In this document: positions 9,763-19,268 of the stretch, one piece after another
Layout of the letters: each line of letters opens with the position of its first letter
Position numbering within the stretch: position 1 is the stretch's first letter
Made by a program: the position numbers and the translations under genes
NCBI GenBank assembly: GCA_026182355.1
Contig: JAPFBL010000592.1
Location: 62,001-126,000, forward strand
DNA: 64,000 bases
Source of the DNA: Hermatobates lingyangjiaoensis
Lineage: Eukaryota; Arthropoda; Insecta; Hemiptera; Hermatobatidae
Direction: 5' to 3'
The notes under the pieces: model-generated
The model's input: only the letters and a program-made list of their open reading frames with translations
Database searches by the model: none
Told to the model about the DNA's origin: nothing

Positions 9763-10823
9763 TCAACGATTGAGGTTAAGCCCAGGAGCCGATCTACCGC
9801 CCAGAAGACTAATAAGTGCTTCTTCTGAAGCTCTCAGAGTAACTTTCGAATTAGTCTGATCAATCTGCCTCAGGACCTGTACACGGAAACAGTCATTAAA
9901 ACTGAGTCCGTGAGAACTGGCATGAGTAGCAACGGGAAGGTCACTGCGTTTGCCAACGGATGACCTGTGATTATTCATACGCAGGCTTAGCTTGGTGGAA
10001 GCCAAACCCACATAAAAAGAATCACACTGGGTGCAATCCAAACGGTAAACGCAGTTACCAGAGGTACAGGAGGTCTTGTGAGCGATAGGGTAGGTGCGTT
10101 TACTATGGACAGAGGTAAAGGAAGGAACAGGATTGATGATAGGACAAGTAAGACATCCACGACGTCCACATTGAACCATACCACCAGCAGTTTTTGGAGG
10201 CTTAGGAGAAGAGATGTGAGAGAAGATAGATTGAAGATTAGCAGGTTTGCGATAGGAAATGGAAGGTGCCTCACTAAAGACTGAAGAAGTACAGGAGGAG
10301 GAAGGAAGTATAGGGAAAAACTCCCTGACAACTGCACCCAGCCTATGAGCACCAGGAAAATAAGTTGTGATGAGGAAATTAGAGTCACTGCGATCCCTCC
10401 TAGGACCTGAATTATGATGAACGTCTGCAGGGACTATACCGTTGTTAATGAAATTAGAAGGATATCCTCGGTCAGAAAATTTCTGTTTCAATAAATCTAT
10501 TTGGAAGGAACGATCTTTTATTCTGCTACAAATTTTATGGAGGCGTATGGACAATGATCTGGGGATAGCTTTTTTTACGTGGGAGGGATGGCAACTATTG
10601 AAATGAAGGTACTGCTGGGCGTTAGTAGGCTTGATATGGACAGATGTAGAAAGATGACCCCCATCGTAGGTGACGCTGACATCCAAAAATGTAATAAGGT
10701 TATTGGACACTTGATGAGTAAAGGAAATAGATGAAGAGAAGGAATTAAATGACGTAAGGAACTGATCTAACTCATGCTTACCATGGGGCCACAGGAAAAA
10801 AATATCATCTATGTATCGTGATC

Positions 10824-10824
<1 letters not shown>
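9763..10824 (-). CDS. Penelope-like RT/GIY-YIG polyprotein, 5'-truncated
   Basis: The frame is open from about 10824 and begins just before the catalytic RT box (RYIDDIFFLW, about 10795-10824). It then reads through a palm-end motif (ITFLDVSV) and a thumb-like segment (YLHFNSCHPSHVKKAI). The C-terminal third has a zinc-knuckle-like CGRRGCLTCP and a GIY-YIG nuclease (VYRLDCTQCDSFYVGL, then SLRMNNH, paired His residues and a Glu), the layout of canonical Penelope-like elements. The 5' half is lost where a (TA)n tract begins at 10825. Host-integrated selfish element; nuclease nicks target DNA, RT copies RNA. Confidence 0.9.
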
Positions 10825-10850
<26 letters not shown>

Positions 10851-10854
<4 letters not shown>

Positions 10855-11310
10855 TAATTTTTTGAGGGTTGAGGTCCAATGATTTTAAACAAGTCCTTTT
10901 GTCGACGTTTCGACATATATTTATGTCATCTTCAGGGCTACAACATGATTGTTTTACAAGTAGCACTACTATTACTACCTTTTTTTTTATACATTGACAT
11001 AAGGATATTGTTATAATTATTCTATTGCTTTAGAATTATTTCATAAGTATAGAGATCACTATTTGATTACCTTGTTTATAAAAAAATAATCCATAGTCGA
11101 AATAACTGATTTATCAATAAATTCCTCTTTGTTACTGTGCATATTAAAATGTAATAAATTACCAAATAGTAGTAATAGTATTGCTAATTGTAAAACAATC
11201 ATGTTGTAGCCTTGAAGATGACATAAATATATGTCGAAACGTCGGCAAAAGGACTAGTTTAAAATCATTGGACCTCAACCCTCAAAAAAATTACATCATA
11301 TAAATATTGG
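10851..11310. mobile_element. PLE-type foldback, family I
   Basis: The arms (10851-11000 minus, 11190-11305 plus) are inverted with an AT-rich spacer. The minus core has intact CTGAAGA; the plus core at 11207-11250 reads TTGAAGA (C3 to U). The outer ends read TTGAGGGTTGAGGTCCAATG and its complement. Confidence 0.8.
10900..10940 (-). ncRNA. Minimal hammerhead core, family I
   Basis: GCC upstream of CTGAAGA, extra T, stem II GACATA/TATGTC, GAA, palindromic ACGT (10905-10908), H17 = C, then GAC. Stem I has one mismatch (GCC against GAC; GGC in the plus-strand copy restores pairing). Confidence 0.75.
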
Positions 11311-11640
11311 GTCAAGAAAACAAATCATGATGTTTATATATATTTTCATTAAAGTACACAGCAGCTTCTGCGTTAACGACTTTTAAGCTGGTCTACTCCA
11401 ATTTACGAACAACCTTGCGGTGGGCTGGTGTTAAAAGCCATATTAATTGCCCAAGAGACATCTTAATTTAGCATGAGCAGATGTTAAAAGAAAATCACAA
11501 CTTCCAGACGAAGGTCAAAACTTTTTAATACGACACAAAATACAAATAAAAAACAACAACAATAACAATGAATTAAAAACAAATACAGAAAATAAAAACA
11601 ATTACAGTGACAAAAAACAAGTACTTACAAAAGTTAAAAC

Positions 11641-11690
11641 GCGCACGAACAAGCTTTCGACTTTTACACAAGTCATCATCGGGTTAGTGA
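11641..11690 (-). ncRNA. Minimal hammerhead core, family J
   Basis: Minus strand: AAC, CCGATGA (U4 changed to C), extra T, stem II GACT..AGTC, GAA, palindromic AGCT, H17 = T, GTT. All helices pair; only the U4 change departs from consensus, which should weaken or abolish cleavage. Confidence 0.65.
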
Positions 11691-11973
11691 TATGGAAAGG
11701 AACACATATATAAAACAAAAATGAAGAAAAACTCTATCCAATCAGAATGTGCAAATTAAAAATACGAGCCACTCAGTTCAACTAAAATTCGTCATTTCAG
11801 ACGTGATACGTTTGGTTGACTGTGCTAGCCAGCCTAACCAAACGTTCAGCTTCTCATGACTGCTCAGCTGATTCAGTTCTACTTTCCAACGCAGTTAATT
11901 GACTTATGTCCATTACCAGTTTGTAGGAATTATCAAAATTCCTACAACTCGGGATAATGTTCATTTCACAAAT

Positions 11974-12270
11974 TTAAGCGTTTAAAGTAGGGTTCAAATG
12001 TTTTATATAGAGGGCTTCAAGAATTCTTAATTTATTAGCATCACTATTCTGCTGTAGTATTATTGTACTTTTCTCTAACATTTTACGTGTTAAAGTTACA
12101 TTATGTGCTTCTCTTGCGTGATTCTTGGGGGCTCCATTTATTAGGTGCATCGTTAAGCGTCTTGATAGCTTTGTGGTTGTCATCCCAATATAATTTGAAG
12201 GGAGGGTTGCGCAGTCCCCTGTATTACAAGTATATTGATATATTAGGTCACATTTTTGTATATCAGACAA
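11974..12270 (-). CDS. PLE GIY-YIG endonuclease fragment, family J
   Basis: 98 codons with a GIY-YIG arrangement: IYQYTCNTGDCATLP, then NYIGMTTTKLSRRLTMH, followed by HAREAHN and a Glu in RILEALYI. The two Cys and two His form the CCHH pattern typical of PLE nucleases. No RT remains attached, so it is a 5'-truncated 3' end. Weakly homologous in order and spacing to the family K nuclease at 13444. Confidence 0.8.
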   Translation of the reverse strand: MSDIQKCDLIYQYTCNTGDCATLPSNYIGMTTTKLSRRLTMHLINGAPKNHAREAHNVTLTRKMLEKSTIILQQNSDANKLRILEALYIKHLNPTLNA

Positions 12271-12630
12271 ATTATTTATTTCATTTTCATTGTCTTCAGT
12301 GTACCATTTTGTAAGTACTTGTTTTTTGTTACTGTAATTGTTTTTATTTTCTGTATTTGTTTTTAATTCATTATAATTGTTGTTGTTTTTTGATTTGTAT
12401 TTTGTGTCGTATTAAAAAGTTTTGCCTTCCGTCTGGAAATTGTGATTTTCTTTTTACATCTGCTCATGCCAAATTAAGATGTCTCTTGGTCAATTGATAT
12501 GGCTTTTAACACCAGCCCACCGCAAGGTTGTTCGGTAATTGGAGCAGACCAGCTTAAAAGTCGTTAACGCAGAGGCTGCTGTGTACTTTAATGAAACATG
12601 TTTACGTGAAGATTTGCTGCCATCATACAG

Positions 12631-12696
<66 letters not shown>
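12631..12696. repeat. (TA)n microsatellite between two PLE copies
   Basis: About 33 TA units separate the outward 3' ends of the family J and family K elements, so both elements terminate in the same tract. Confidence 0.95.
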
Positions 12697-12699
<3 letters not shown>

Positions 12700-12843
12700 T
12701 GTACTTCGGTAGCAGTCCTTCCTTTATACATGATTGGTTATACACGACTGAATATTGTCGATCGATGATCTTCTTCTCCAACTTTTCAAGTTTGCGGAAA
12801 ATTAATTTTTCGTTGTGAGAACAACGGTTCAAGGAATGAATTC

Positions 12844-12893
12844 TTCTTGTCGACGCGTTTCGACTGTCTACTGCAGTCATTTTCAAGACACAA
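12844..12893 (-). ncRNA. Hammerhead core of U3-A8 type, family K left arm
   Basis: Mirror of the plus-strand core at 13954-13996: TTGAAAA, extra T, stem II GACTG/CAGTC, GAA, ACGCGT, C, GACA. Confidence 0.75.
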
Positions 12894-12977
12894 AACAGGT
12901 GGGTTACCGGTCTCCTTATATAGCCGAGAGTCAGGGGGGTGAGCGCTGATTGGCTGTGCTATTGTGGTTCTTCCTTC

Positions 12978-13400
12978 TCATTGGTTATTGGTTTGGCCTA
13001 TTGCTGGGGCTTGTTCTCCGAGTAGCTTGAGTACTCTTGACATCCCAGTTTGTTGTCTATTGATTATAGGGCTATTTTTGGATATTTCTATTGCTTCATA
13101 GATTGGGAGTCTATTGCAATCATTGGTTTGCCTGATGATGGTGGTGTTTTCTGTAAGGTCCTGGCGGGATAGGTCGGAATTGTGTGCTTGTCTGGTATGG
13201 TTTTTTATAGCTCCTGATTGAAGGTGCATGGTGAGGCGTCTGGAAAGCGTAGTCTTCGTCATGCCGATATACTTGGCGTTAGCCAGGAGCTCACACTCTC
13301 CTTTTTTACATTTGTATTCGTACACGACGTTGACTCTCTGCAGATCGCTGGTTGCGGTGATGGGGCTGTTTTTTATGACTAAATTTGTTGTGGTCCGGGC
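12978..13400 (-). CDS. PLE GIY-YIG endonuclease fragment, family K left arm
   Basis: Open from the arm centre. It encodes TTTNLVIKNSPIT, then YEYKCKKGECELL and NAKYIGMTKTTLSRRLTMHL, with HTRQAHN supplying paired His and a downstream YEAIE Glu. RT is absent. Mirror copy of 13444-13866. Confidence 0.85.
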   Translation of the reverse strand, partial: ARTTTNLVIKNSPITATSDLQRVNVVYEYKCKKGECELLANAKYIGMTKTTLSRRLTMHLQSGAIKNHTRQAHNSDLSRQDLTENTTIIRQTNDCNRLPIYEAIEISKNSPIINRQQTGMSRVLKLLGEQAPAIGQTNNQ

Positions 13401-13443
13401 CTTATAATAAATAATTAGAATAAAATTACATATTTATTATAAG

Positions 13444-13866
13444 GCCCGGACCACAACAAATTTAGTCATAAAAAACAGCCCCATCACCGCAACCAGCGAT
13501 CTGCAGAGAGTCAACGTCGTGTACGAATACAAATGTAAAAAAGGAGAGTGTGAGCTCCTGGCTAACGCCAAGTATATCGGCATGACGAAGACTACGCTTT
13601 CCAGACGCCTCACCATGCACCTTCAATCAGGAGCTATAAAAAACCATACCAGACAAGCACACAATTCCGACCTATCCCGCCAGGACCTTACAGAAAACAC
13701 CACCATCATCAGGCAAACCAATGATTGCAATAGACTCCCAATCTATGAAGCAATAGAAATATCCAAAAATATCCCTATAATCAATAGACAACAAACTGGG
13801 ATGTCAAGAGTACTCAAGCTACTCGGAGAACAAGCCCCAGCAATAGGCCAAACCAATAACCAATGA
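13444..13866 (+). CDS. PLE GIY-YIG endonuclease fragment, family K right arm
   Basis: 141 codons. The nuclease core has the GIY-like VVYEYKC, the YIG of KYIGMT, catalytic Arg in SRRL, two His (HTRQAHN) and Glu (YEAIEI), with two Cys between GIY and YIG. It ends GEQAPAIGQTNNQ and a stop, 85 bp before the hammerhead. The reading frame has been kept intact in both arms. A diverged relative is at 60953-61440. Confidence 0.85.
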   Translation, partial: ARTTTNLVIKNSPITATSDLQRVNVVYEYKCKKGECELLANAKYIGMTKTTLSRRLTMHLQSGAIKNHTRQAHNSDLSRQDLTENTTIIRQTNDCNRLPIYEAIEISKNIPIINRQQTGMSRVLKLLGEQAPAIGQTNNQ

Positions 13867-13953
13867 GAAGGAAGAACCACAATAGCACAGCCAATCAGCG
13901 CTCACCCCCCTGACTCTCGGCTATATAAGGAGACCGGTAACCCACCTGTTTTG

Positions 13954-13996
13954 TGTCTTGAAAATGACTGCAGTAGACAGTCGAAACGCGTCGACA
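13954..13996 (+). ncRNA. Hammerhead core with U3-A8 in place of C3-G8, family K
   Basis: Stem I TGTC (13954-13957) pairs with GACA (13993-13996). The conserved heptamer is TTGAAAA (13958-13964), then T, stem II GACTG (13966-13970)/CAGTC (13978-13982), GAA (13983-13985), palindromic ACGCGT (13986-13991) and H17 = C (13992). The stem register fixes positions 3 and 8 as U and A, replacing the tertiary C3-G8 pair by a complementary one. Confidence 0.8.
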
Positions 13997-14129
13997 AGAA
14001 GAATTCATTCCTTGAACCGTTGTTCTCACAACGAAAAATTAATTTTCCGCAAACTTGAAAAGTTGGAGAAGAAGATCATCGATCGACAATATTCAGTCGT
14101 GTATAACCAATCATATATATATATATATA

Positions 14130-14310
14130 TATTTATATATTAACTCTCCTACAATGGAGTTAATTCATGAGATAAGAAACCCAGAGGTAAAAAAGAGTTT
14201 TAGAAAATTAGAAACATTTTCTAACAAATTAAATAGTGTGAAATCGGACATTCATTTTTTAAACGCATATATATATAAAGCGAGTCAAAAGAAGTATTTG
14301 TCTTCTTGGA
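14130..14310 (+). mobile_element. PLE N-terminal stub (unassigned family)
   Basis: The plus frame reads SFRKLETFSNKLNSVKSDIH, then FLNAYIY, matching the conserved FRKLE...FNxxCL...YI start region of other PLE copies and likewise ending in TA repeats. The remainder to 14470 is AT-rich with a short open frame of no recognised family. Confidence 0.45.
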
Positions 14311-14477
14311 GGTAGATCTGCTATTTGGTTTAACCTCAATCGATAATTGTCTTTATTATAATGAAAAAGGTACCGTTATAATAATCAGTACAATTGAGCA
14401 GTATTTAGTGTCAATTTTAATTCAGTTATTAAAATCCAATAGTGTTTTCGAATTTGTAAACTCCTACTATATATATA

Positions 14478-14805
14478 TAGTTCAATATAGACAAAGAAAC
14501 ATAGAGAAATCAAAAGAACACACTTACGGTCTCTAATTTTCGGTTTGAACCGTCTTCAGGAGAGATAAGAGAGGGAAACCAAGCGCACTGGTTCAGAGAC
14601 ACTGGGACAGCCTCTGGAGAAAGGGGTCTTCAACCGTCTCTGAACCAGTGCGCTTGGTTTCCCTCTCTTATCTCTCCTGAAGACGGTTCAAACCAAAATT
14701 AGAGACTATAAGTGTGTTCTTGATTTCTCTATGTTTCTTTGTCTATATTGAACAATATTTGTCCGTTTTGGATCGTATTTCCAACGAAAAAGTGTATATA
14801 TATAT
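14478..14805. mobile_element. PLE-type foldback, family B
   Basis: Arms 14478-14600 and 14630-14800 are inverted, with cores at 14527-14566 (minus, intact) and 14670-14710 (plus, lacking the G of GAA). The outer sequences read TTCAATATAGACAAAGAAAC and its complement. Confidence 0.85.
14527..14566 (-). ncRNA. Minimal hammerhead core, family B
   Basis: Minus strand: TCTC (stem I), CTGAAGA, C, stem II GGTT/AACC, GAA, palindromic AATT, H17 = A, GAGA (stem I). All four stem I bases pair; the best family B copy. Confidence 0.8.
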
Positions 14806-15015
14806 TGGTAAATTTTGGTAGCAGTCCTTCCTGTAAACACACATTGTTAAAAATATGACCATATTTTGCTGAAACTTGCTTCCTAATAAGTTTCTCAAGT
14901 TTTCTGAATAGAGTTCTTGTTACTATATCAACAGTATATAATATGCTTCCTATAGTCGACATGTTACATGAGTACATGTTTCTGCTGTCCTCAGCCAATA
15001 TCAAGACATAACTGA
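14806..15015 (-). mobile_element. PLE N-terminal stub with decayed hammerhead
   Basis: The minus frame (14729-15004) encodes RTLFRKLEKLIRKQVSAKYG, then FNNVCLQEGLLPKFTNIYI, running into (TA)n. Just upstream (14965-15008) lies TTGATAT-T, stem GGCTG/CAGC and GAA-ACATGT-A, a hammerhead-like core with A9 lost. Confidence 0.6.
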
Positions 15016-15245
15016 GTTTGAAATAGATTGTTCCTTTATATAAGAGAAGTGATTTGTGTTGAGGAGGTTGGGGGATTAAAGTTGTTTTTCTGAATCCTTT
15101 GGGTTGAGTGACCTGGTTAGGAGTTTGTTACCTCTACCTGGAGAAGTCCCACTTGACCTGGGCTTGATATAAATAGTTTTAAAACTTTCTCACTATTTTC
15201 TAACCGGATATTAATATATGGCTTCGTTTTCTGTATGAGTATGGC

Positions 15246-15347
15246 TTCTGTTAATTTGAGTCTATGCTGGTCCTGTTCTTTTTTTTTTTTTTTTTTTTGA
15301 ACTAGAATAATAAAAAAAAGAACAGGGCCAGCATAGACTCAAATTAA
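15246..15347. repeat. Palindrome around an oligo-T tract
   Basis: Arms of about 40 bp (TTAATTTGAGTCTATGCTGG and complement) flank a T-rich centre; (TA)n lies to the right. Probably a core-less remnant of a PLE-type foldback. Confidence 0.6.
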
Positions 15348-15739
15348 ATATATATATATATTAAAAGAATCATTTACGACGAATATAATATTGTACATTT
15401 TCCACAGATGGACACGTCTCCTCCAGATCTCTCCCTCCCCTCCACGTAACACATGGACGGTGTTACCTGACTACCTTCTTGTTACCGTATAATTCTTTTA
15501 AACTATTTATTCCAGTTTTTAACAATTAAACATATTTTTTATAATTGATATGCAATTAAAAGTATTTTTTTAATATTGTTTCAACTTTATTTTAAATTTA
15601 ATTGTAAAGAAACAGCAAAAAATTGTGTATTTGTATTACACAAAACTTAAGATTTTTTTATGTGTATATTTTAATAAAAGTTCTTTTAAAATGTGTGTTT
15701 TCAGTTTTAATGCTTGGATGTAGGTTTTTATTTTGCAGG

Positions 15740-16500
15740 TTGATTGTGCTTAGTTGTTAGTTGTAGGTATGTTCCAAGCACTGTCCAGAGACTATGGAAG
15801 GGAAGAGAGACTATGGATAGTCCAGGAGTCCTCAGCATGGTCCACATGGAGCCCAGGGAATCTGAGTGGTTCACATGGGTATGGATACCACATGGGTTCT
15901 CAACGTGAACCACATGACCCTCCAGGAATTATCAGCTTAGTGTACATGGACCCCAAGGGCTCCTAAACATGGTCCCCATGGAGCCCAGGGAATCTGAGTG
16001 GTTCACATGGATATGGATATCACATGGGTTCTCAACGTGGACCACATGACCCTCCAGAAATTATCAGCGTAGTGTACATGGACTCCAAGGGCTCCTAAAC
16101 ATGGAGCCCAGGGGATCTGGATGTGGTTCACATGGGTATGGATACCCATGGGTTCTCAACGTGAACCACATGACCCTCCAGGAATTATCAGCCTAGTGTG
16201 CATGGAGCCCAGGGGATCTGAATGTGGTTCACATGGGTTTGGATACCCATGGGTTCTCAACGTGGACCACATTACCCTCCAGAAATTATCAGTAGTGTGC
16301 ATGGACACCAAGTCTCCTCAACATGGTCCACATGATCCTCCACGGATTATTAACGTGGTCCACTTGGACTACAAAGTCCTCCACATGGACACCTAGGGGT
16401 TCTCACATGGTCCACATTACCCTCTACTGATTGTCATATAGTCCACATGGACTGCCAGGGTTCTTCAACATTGTCCACATGGACTCCTAGGGTACTTGAA
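15740..16500 (+). repeat. Complex minisatellite
   Basis: Degenerate higher-order tandem repeats built from short modules such as GGTCCACATG, TTCTCAACGTG and CCCTCCAG. Open frames exist in both directions only because stops are rare in the unit; no protein family is recognised. Markedly richer in GC than the flanks. Confidence 0.85.
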
Positions 16501-17470
16501 TTATACGTTTTTGGTATGAGAAATCTTTGGTTTTCTTTGTTGATGACTTGATACGTATACGAGTACTGTAATAAGATTGAAGTCTGGGACTTGTATCAGC
16601 AGTCTAAAATTGGATCCCTGATTGTAACTCGAAGAAAATAAATATTAGGACGTTCTGAAGTTTTGAATGTTAACGGATGATTAATGGCATTTGGAGAGGG
16701 GGGGGGGGGGGTCATACGATTGACCCGGGCGGCAAAAATATTAACTATGCCACTGTTGTTGATAACTGAAATAGGTACCAAACAAGAAATGAGCCAAACT
16801 TTTTATCTCTAAAACAACAATAAAGGTGAAAACTTATTTAATTGAGGCGTTGAAAACAACAAAAACATCAGCAACAATGAAAGGTAGTGTATCAGAAAAG
16901 CCGTTCTTTAACCTACAGTGTTTCACAAAAAAAGAACAACAAACTTGGACGCAAACAAAACAATATTAGGAAAAAAAAACGTTTTATTAATTCTCTATTA
17001 CAACTATTTTTGTTTTTATTAAGTTTAAGTAAATGCAACAAAATATTTTTTCTTTTTTATAATATTGAATTTATTTTCAAAACTTACACATCAAAAAAAT
17101 AATTCAATTAATAATGTATTATATTTGAAGCAGGACTTTTAAAAAACTTTTACATTTGAAATTAATTTTTTTTATCTGTTTGTTTAAACATTCATCAAAC
17201 AATTTTTTTATATTTTTTTACATTAAAAAAAATAGCACATATATATATCTACACATCTAATTTAAGAAATATATTCACATCCTTTTAAAGAAATGATACC
17301 ATTTAAATTAAAGATAAATATATTTACAGTCTGTATTTAAATATGTTTTATAATTGATTTGAGTTATATCAGATATAATGTAATTCTAAAATAAAAAGTA
17401 ATTAATAATCTCCGGTATTTAAAGACAAAATGAATTCCTTTGGTTTAAGGTTTGATAGAAAACTTGTTGA
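16500..17470. other. AT-rich stretch without recognised genes
   Basis: Contains a G-run (about 16698-16710) next to TGACCCGGGCGGCA, then very AT-rich sequence with poly-T and poly-A runs. No hammerhead core or coding similarity was seen. Confidence 0.6.
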
Positions 17471-17477
17471 GGAATAT

Positions 17478-17784
17478 ATATATATAAAATAAAATAAATT
17501 CAAAACGAAGGAAACACACAGAAAGACACAGACATAACTCACATCGATATTTCGACCATCGTCATCAGGAGGTGCGAAGAGTCCCGCAGGAAGACAGGAG
17601 GGCGGTACTGAACTGGTTCAGTACCGGCCTGTCTTCCTGCGGGACTCTTCGCTCTTCACACCTCCTGATGACGACGATGGTCGAAATATCGATGTGAGTT
17701 ATGTCTGTGTGTTTCCTTCGTTTTGAATTTATTTTGTTTTAAAAAAGTCCGCTGGACCGTTTCTTTTAATTGTATATATATATT

Positions 17785-17818
<34 letters not shown>

Positions 17819-17943
17819 CCCTGTGAGAACCTCCCTGTCTTCCTGCGGGACTCTTCGCTCTTCGCACCTCCTGATGACGACGATGGTCGAAATATCGATG
17901 TGAGTTATGTCTGTCTTTCTGTGTGTTTCCTTCGTTTTGAATT

Positions 17944-17945
<2 letters not shown>
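17478..17945. mobile_element. PLE-type foldback plus extra terminal segment, family L
   Basis: Foldback 17478-17760 has cores at 17539-17580 (minus, a 3-nt deletion in stem II) and 17657-17698 (plus). After a TA tract, a third plus copy (core 17863-17905) follows. The outer signature is CCTTCGTTTTGAATTTATT. Other copies: 41130-41256, 46565-46725, 48285-48400. Confidence 0.85.

Positions 17946-17997
<52 letters not shown>
17946..17997. repeat. (TA)n microsatellite
   Basis: About 26 TA units at the 3' edge of the family L segment. Confidence 0.95.
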
Positions 17998-18000
<3 letters not shown>

Positions 18001-18004
18001 ACAC

Positions 18005-18115
18005 ATGAAAGAGAAAAAACAAATAAAGACACACACAAAAGACTCACAACGATATTACGACAGTCGTCGTCATCGGGTAGAAGTAGTCCCTTTGAGTAGC
18101 TGAAGCTAACTCATA
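18005..18115 (-). mobile_element. Diverged family L-like terminal segment
   Basis: Minus strand 18036-18085 reads CCGATGA-C-GAC..GTC-GTA-ATAT-C-GTTGTGAG: stem II and the palindrome are kept, while U4 and A13 are changed. Confidence 0.55.
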
Positions 18116-18119
18116 TATA

Positions 18120-18655
18120 TATATAGATAAAAGTATCGACCGTGGAATAGAAACAAAACTAAAGTTTATCGGGACTCTGTCAGTTCTTCAGGTTCAAATT
18201 AAACTCTCATTGCCAACGTATCGATTTTCATTTAAAAACTTTTTTTATAGGTAGAAGTATAAAATTTTGAAACAGAAAAACTAAGTACATTAGAAATTAT
18301 TTAACAAAGAAATGTTTATTTTTCTTTGTGATTCACTGTGAAATGTTTGTTATCCTTTTGGATCGTTTTCCTGTTTACAATATATATATATATATATACT
18401 TACGTGTCACGTGTTCATTCAAACTACAGCTGTTGTGGAAATCCACTGACTATTTTTCTTTGTAAAATAATTTCTAATGTATTACTTAGTTCTCTGATTT
18501 GAAAATGGTATAGTTCTGCCTATGAAAAAGGTTTGAAATAAAAATAGAAACGTTGGCAATGATAGTTTAATTTGAACCTGAAGAGCTGACCGAGTCCTGA
18601 TAAACTTTAATTTTGTTCCTATTTCACGGTCGATACTTTTATCAATATATATATA
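18120..18655. mobile_element. PLE-type foldback, family M (C-like)
   Basis: The inverted arms (18125-18260 and 18490-18650) share the outer sequence CGACCGTGGAATAGAAACAA. The right arm has CCTATGAAAAAGGTTT and GAA-ACGT-TGGC but a poorly paired stem II, so the ribozyme is decayed. Confidence 0.65.
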
Positions 18656-18729
18656 TATATATATATTTTCTATGGGTTGTCCGGGGAAAGGAATATGATT
18701 CGAGGCGATGTTGACCAATGGGAGTAGAG

Positions 18730-19227
18730 TTACAGGTCCAAGCGTAAGGTCCCAGTTGCCCGCTGCTCAGCAAAAAGCCTTTGCGTTCTGCCAATAGGTA
18801 TAGAGGTTGCACAGTCCCTCTGTGTTAAATGATGTTTGGCAGAAAACATTAGCCTCACTTTACAGTGAACTCCTGTTCCCTTTCTATTTTTGATTTTTGT
18901 GGTGGTTGGGTGTTGTTGTTTACTATTTTCTGTTACGGATATTGCTGGATATTTAAATGATACTCTCGGTTGTTTACTGCGAAAAGCCGCCTTCATCTTC
19001 ATGCCAACAGGGGTAGAGGTTGCACAGTCCCTCTTGATTATTAAGAGATGTTGACACTGGAATCCAACTTCTTCTCGTAGAAACATCTTCAAGTTGTAGG
19101 TTTTGTATATTGTTCTCTTCGGTTTCTTATGTTCATGTTTTTTCTTCAGTTGAATGTTATTGCTGCCATTGATGGGTGGCTGGTAGGTGATGAAAAGTTC
19201 TGCACTGTTGACCTGGTGGTGGTATTT
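18730..19227 (-). CDS. PLE-associated protein segment with repeated RDCATS motif
   Basis: The minus frame downstream of the hammerhead reads INGSNNIQLKKKHEHKKPKR, then two copies of a module RDCATSTPVG.MKMKAAF and RDCATSIPIG.TQRLFA, and ends RATGTLRLDL and a stop. Basic and low-complexity; no recognised domain. A second copy lies on the plus strand at 19441-19791, and a diverged version with RDCEPSPG occurs at 59264-59719. By position it corresponds to the N-terminal part of a PLE protein. Confidence 0.5.
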   Translation of the reverse strand, partial: KYHHQVNSAELFITYQPPINGSNNIQLKKKHEHKKPKRTIYKTYNLKMFLREEVGFQCQHLLIIKRDCATSTPVGMKMKAAFRSKQPRVSFKYPAISVTENSKQQHPTTTKIKNRKGTGVHCKVRLMFSAKHHLTQRDCATSIPIGRTQRLFAEQRATGTLRLDL

Positions 19228-19268
19228 GCGACATGTTTCAACCATTCTCTGGTTATCTTCAGGCAAGG
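19221..19268 (-). ncRNA. Minimal hammerhead core, family N
   Basis: Minus strand: TTGC, CTGAAGA, T, stem II AACCA/TGGTT, GAA, palindromic ACATGT, H17 = C, GCAA. Stem I and stem II are 4 and 5 perfect pairs; among the best-preserved cores. Confidence 0.8.

Larger units (their letters stand above)
11330..12632. mobile_element. PLE element, family J, with inverted distal arm
   Basis: The minus-strand unit runs from a GIY-YIG fragment (12270-11974) through a hammerhead core (11641-11690) to an N-terminal stub (about 11340-11640). The right arm (12313-12632) is an inverted copy of the part downstream of the core. It ends in a frame reading AEAAVYFNETCLREDLLPSY, then RNIY, straight into a 66-bp (TA)n tract. 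Confidence 0.75.
12697..14116. mobile_element. Large near-perfect PLE palindrome, family K
   Basis: Arms of about 680 bp (12735-13413 and 13433-14116) are inverted around about 13423 and almost identical; the two encoded nucleases differ at one residue (NSPI against NIPI). Each arm contains, centre outward, a GIY-YIG fragment, a hammerhead core and a protein N-terminal stub. (TA)n lies at both ends. The near identity implies a recent event or gene conversion. Confidence 0.9.

Noticed and set aside
15754..16396. Open frames with repeated HMVHM-like peptides
   Set aside because: They follow the minisatellite unit in several frames; no splice or start evidence.
17723..18034. Open frames with long Tyr-Ile repeats on both strands
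   Set aside because: They are translations of (TA)n tracts next to family L ends.
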